A stretch of 64,000 nucleotides of DNA. It comes from DASQPA01 sp963757335 (GTDB taxonomy: Bacteria; Acidobacteriota; Thermoanaerobaculia; Multivoradales; UBA5704). The DNA is taken from positions 1-64,000 of the forward strand of contig CAVWRJ010000025.1 of NCBI GenBank assembly GCA_963757335.1, written 5' to 3'. Position numbers and translations under genes: made by a program. Each line of letters begins with the position of its first letter. Position 1 is the first letter of the stretch. Shown here piece by piece: positions 62,087-64,000 of the stretch. The notes beneath the pieces are model-generated. The model was given only the letters and a program-made list of their open reading frames with translations. It was not told where the DNA came from and did not search any database.

Positions 62087-62377
62087 ATGAAGCACATCGT
62101 CGCTCTAGTTGCCAGCCTGGTCCTGCTATCGCTCGGCTCTCCCCTCATGGGCTCAGAAAACCCTGCCTCTCCAAAGGCCGAAGGTCCCGCGACGGCAAGC
62201 ATCACACTTCCCTTCCTCCTTAACCCAGCAGTTCCAGCCGCACCACTCCAGTGCACAAGCTCCACTCCACTTCCTGACCTTGGCATGACAGCGCGGGAAT
62301 GCGCGCAGGCATGCGGAGGTTGCTGCGCCTGCGCTCAATTCAGTGGGGGCCGCTGTTTAGATTGGGAATGCTGCTAA
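62087..62377 (+). CDS. Small secreted Cys-rich peptide
   Basis: A 96-residue precursor. The signal peptide MKHIVALVASLVLLSLGSPL is followed by a spacer of about 30 residues rich in Ala, Ser and Pro. The C-terminal 40 residues hold nine Cys (CTSSTPLPDLGM, CAQACGGCCACAQFSGGRC, ending CC). The layout resembles secreted disulphide-knotted peptides or a bacteriocin/RiPP precursor, but no processing enzyme gene is adjacent. AAGGAGA is present at good spacing. The gene has lower GC than the neighbours and ends overlapping the convergent synthase gene by four bases. Confidence 0.7.
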   Translation: MKHIVALVASLVLLSLGSPLMGSENPASPKAEGPATASITLPFLLNPAVPAAPLQCTSSTPLPDLGMTARECAQACGGCCACAQFSGGRCLDWECC

Positions 62378-63319
62378 GTACCTGAAACCGCCACAGCGCT
62401 CCACATCGCCGGCTCGCCGCGATCGAGCACCCCGTTCAGGCGCTTCACGATCGCGAAGACCTCGGGCCGGGTGAGCTTGCTCCCGGGGCCGGCCTGCTCG
62501 ACCCGGTCGAGGGTCGCGTGGGCGAGGTGGACGGGGAGGGCGTTGAAGGTCACGAGGCCGCGGTCGGCGCCGGCCCGCTGGAGGTCGAGGACGTACTCGA
62601 TCGCGTAGTCGAGATCGCGCCGGGCCTGGGCCATGACCACCCGGCGGACCTCTTCCTCCGAGATGTCGGGCACGGTGGGAATGTAGCGCCGCCCCTCCAG
62701 GGCGTCGGAGGCCGAGTCCTTGAGGATGTTGACGAGCTGCAGCCCCTCGCCGAAGAACGGGGAACGCTCGCGGAGCGCGGGGGCGACGCCCGCCAGCACC
62801 GGCTGGCCGAGGAGGAAGAGCTCGGTCAGGAGCTCGCCGACGATGCCGGCCACCACGTAGCAGTAGCCGCGCAGATCGTCCAGGTCGATCAGGGTGAGCT
62901 CGCCGCGGTCGGTCCCGCGAGCCACGTAGGCCGCCATGCCGGTGATGGTGCGCCGGGTGTGATGGCGGATCAGCCGCACCGCCTCGGGGGCGAGGGCGAA
63001 GAAGCTTTCCAGCACGTACGGGGATCTCGGCCAGCAGCTCGCGGTAACCCGGCTGGGTGCAGGGCACCTCGTCCTGCCAGCGCCGCGCGGCCTCCGCGAT
63101 CTCAGGCGACCCCTCCGGACCGTCCAGGAGCCGGGAGAACTGTTGGAGGGCTGCGATCTTCTCCTTCCGGGGCCAGTCCGGGGCGTCCTCGAAGGTATCG
63201 GCGATCCGGAAGAGCAGGTAGGCGAGGGTGACCTCGCGCCGGGTGGGCTCCGGGAGATGGGGGATCGAGAGCGCGAAGGTGCGGCTCGTCCGGAGCAGCA
63301 GGTCTTCCAGGTCGGCCAT
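62374..63319 (-). CDS. Squalene/phytoene synthase family protein (one frameshift)
   Basis: About 315 codons from the ATG at 63319. The first frame has TSRTFALSIPHLPEPTRREV, LAYLLFRIADTFEDAP with the first aspartate-rich motif, and QPGYRELLAEIP. The text then changes frame near 63018 to YVLESFFALAPEAVRLIRHH, YCYVVAGIVGELLTELFLLG with the second motif area, and LQLVNILKDSASDALEGRRY. One extra base explains the shift. It condenses two prenyl diphosphates to squalene, phytoene or a related C30/C40 product. The isopentenyl phosphate kinase gene upstream fits an isoprenoid pathway. Confidence 0.85.
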
Positions 63320-63345
63320 GGTCGGGAGATCCTACAACACCGTTA

Positions 63346-64000
63346 TCACCCTATGACCGTCCCCGGAACCGCCTCTCCGGCCAGGGCGCGTTCAAGGAGC
63401 CCGGGCTCCCGGCCGTCGAGGATCTGCGAGGTGATCCCGAGGTCGGCTAAGGCCAGGGCGGTCTCCACCCGGTGGTGCATGCCGCCGGTCACGTCCGTCC
63501 CCAGAGGCGGCCCCGATCGCTCCACCCATGCGGGCGAAATCGGCTCGGGTGAGCCGCGGGATCGTCTTGCCTTCGGCGTCCCACACCCCGGCGGTCTCGC
63601 CGAGCCAGAGGGCGCGGCGGACGGCGATCCCGCGCTCGGGGAGGCGGTGGGCGAGGAGGGTGAAGAGGCGCTCGGTCGAGCAGATGGCGACCCCCTGCTC
63701 GCGGTCGAGGACGACGTCGCCGTAGAGGACGGGGAGGAGCCCGCGTTCGAGGGCGAGGAGGAGCGGCTCGTCGCCGAACGTCGCCGGCTCGCCAGCGGCG
63801 GTGACGAGGGCGGAGGAGGGGGCGATCGAGAAGGGGAGGGCGCCGGCGGCGAGGAGCTCGCTCACCACCTGCCAGTGGAGGGCCGCCGCCCGCTCCTGGG
63901 TGAGGGAGATGCCCGGCCGCTGGTCGGCGGAGGTGATCCCCCCGGCGAGCCGGTAGCGAGCGGCCGCGACATGGCCGAAGGAGCCGCTGCCGTGGCCGAC
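63346..64000 (-). CDS. Isopentenyl phosphate kinase, C-terminal part (one frameshift)
   Basis: An amino-acid-kinase-fold protein entering from the right edge; the N-terminal glycine-rich loop is outside. It has GHGSGSFGHVAAARYRLAGG with the catalytic His of archaeal-type isopentenyl phosphate kinase, and LPVLYGDVVLDREQGVAICS. After a frameshift near 63500 it continues TDVTGGMHHRVETALALADL and GITSQILDGREPGLL, to the TGA at 63346-63348. It phosphorylates isopentenyl phosphate to IPP. Bacterial copies occur in Chloroflexi and some other phyla. It lies 27 bases before the synthase gene on the same strand. Confidence 0.8.

Overview
The window is a GC-rich, densely coded bacterial chromosome segment, probably from Acidobacteriota (Thermoanaerobaculia-like). 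The hints are the VWFA-related secreted protein, the Ser/Thr kinase with adjacent small sigma factors, the isopentenyl phosphate kinase and the IS66 element. This placement is inferred from gene content only; no rRNA or tRNA gene was found.

Layout. 0-7 kb: N-terminal end of a UbiB/ABC1 kinase with a structured leader, a very large membrane sensor-like protein, and an ABC transporter pair. 7-9.3 kb: small accessory genes, including a YCII protein and an orphan toxin C-terminal domain overlapping its immunity gene, between dispersed repeats. 9.8-14.1 kb: two sigma-70-type factors followed by a membrane Ser/Thr kinase. 14.5-16.6 kb: IPT/TIG-PKD lipoprotein. 16.8-30.7 kb: type VI secretion locus in the order tssJ-K-L-M-A-B-C-hcp-E-F-G, without clpV, vgrG or PAAR. 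30.7-33.7 kb: three modular effector-like proteins sharing a Pro/Ala-rich linker with repeated APHVQAA-type motifs. One carries a DUF4157 (eCIS-core) domain. One has an in-frame TGA followed by a hairpin. 33.9-37.3 kb: VapBC-like pair and a complete IS66 element with perfect 8-bp target duplication.

37-50 kb: erythromycin-esterase homologue, secreted Cys-rich EEP nuclease-like protein, dicarboxylate/glutamate symporter, DMF-amidase-like TAT protein, sugar aminotransferase, acyl-CoA dehydrogenase, quinone oxidoreductase and three membrane or secreted unknowns. 50-56 kb: broken SDR gene, then FkbM methyltransferase, 3-hydroxyacyl-CoA dehydrogenase, acyl carrier protein, acyl-CoA dehydrogenase and glycine amidinotransferase. 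The middle three match the set that oxidises ACP-bound units to unusual malonyl extender units. 56-64 kb: VWFA protein, M1 peptidase, AbiEii-like nucleotidyltransferase pair, a 42-bp tandem repeat array, a ccdAB relic, a small Cys-rich secreted peptide, a squalene/phytoene synthase and the C-terminal part of isopentenyl phosphate kinase.

At least seven genes contain frameshifts that leave both halves well conserved. This suggests uncorrected indels in a long-read assembly, so broken genes here should be read with caution. The most interesting part is 30.7-33.7 kb next to the T6SS: candidate secreted toxins built from a shared delivery-type linker plus exchangeable C-terminal domains.
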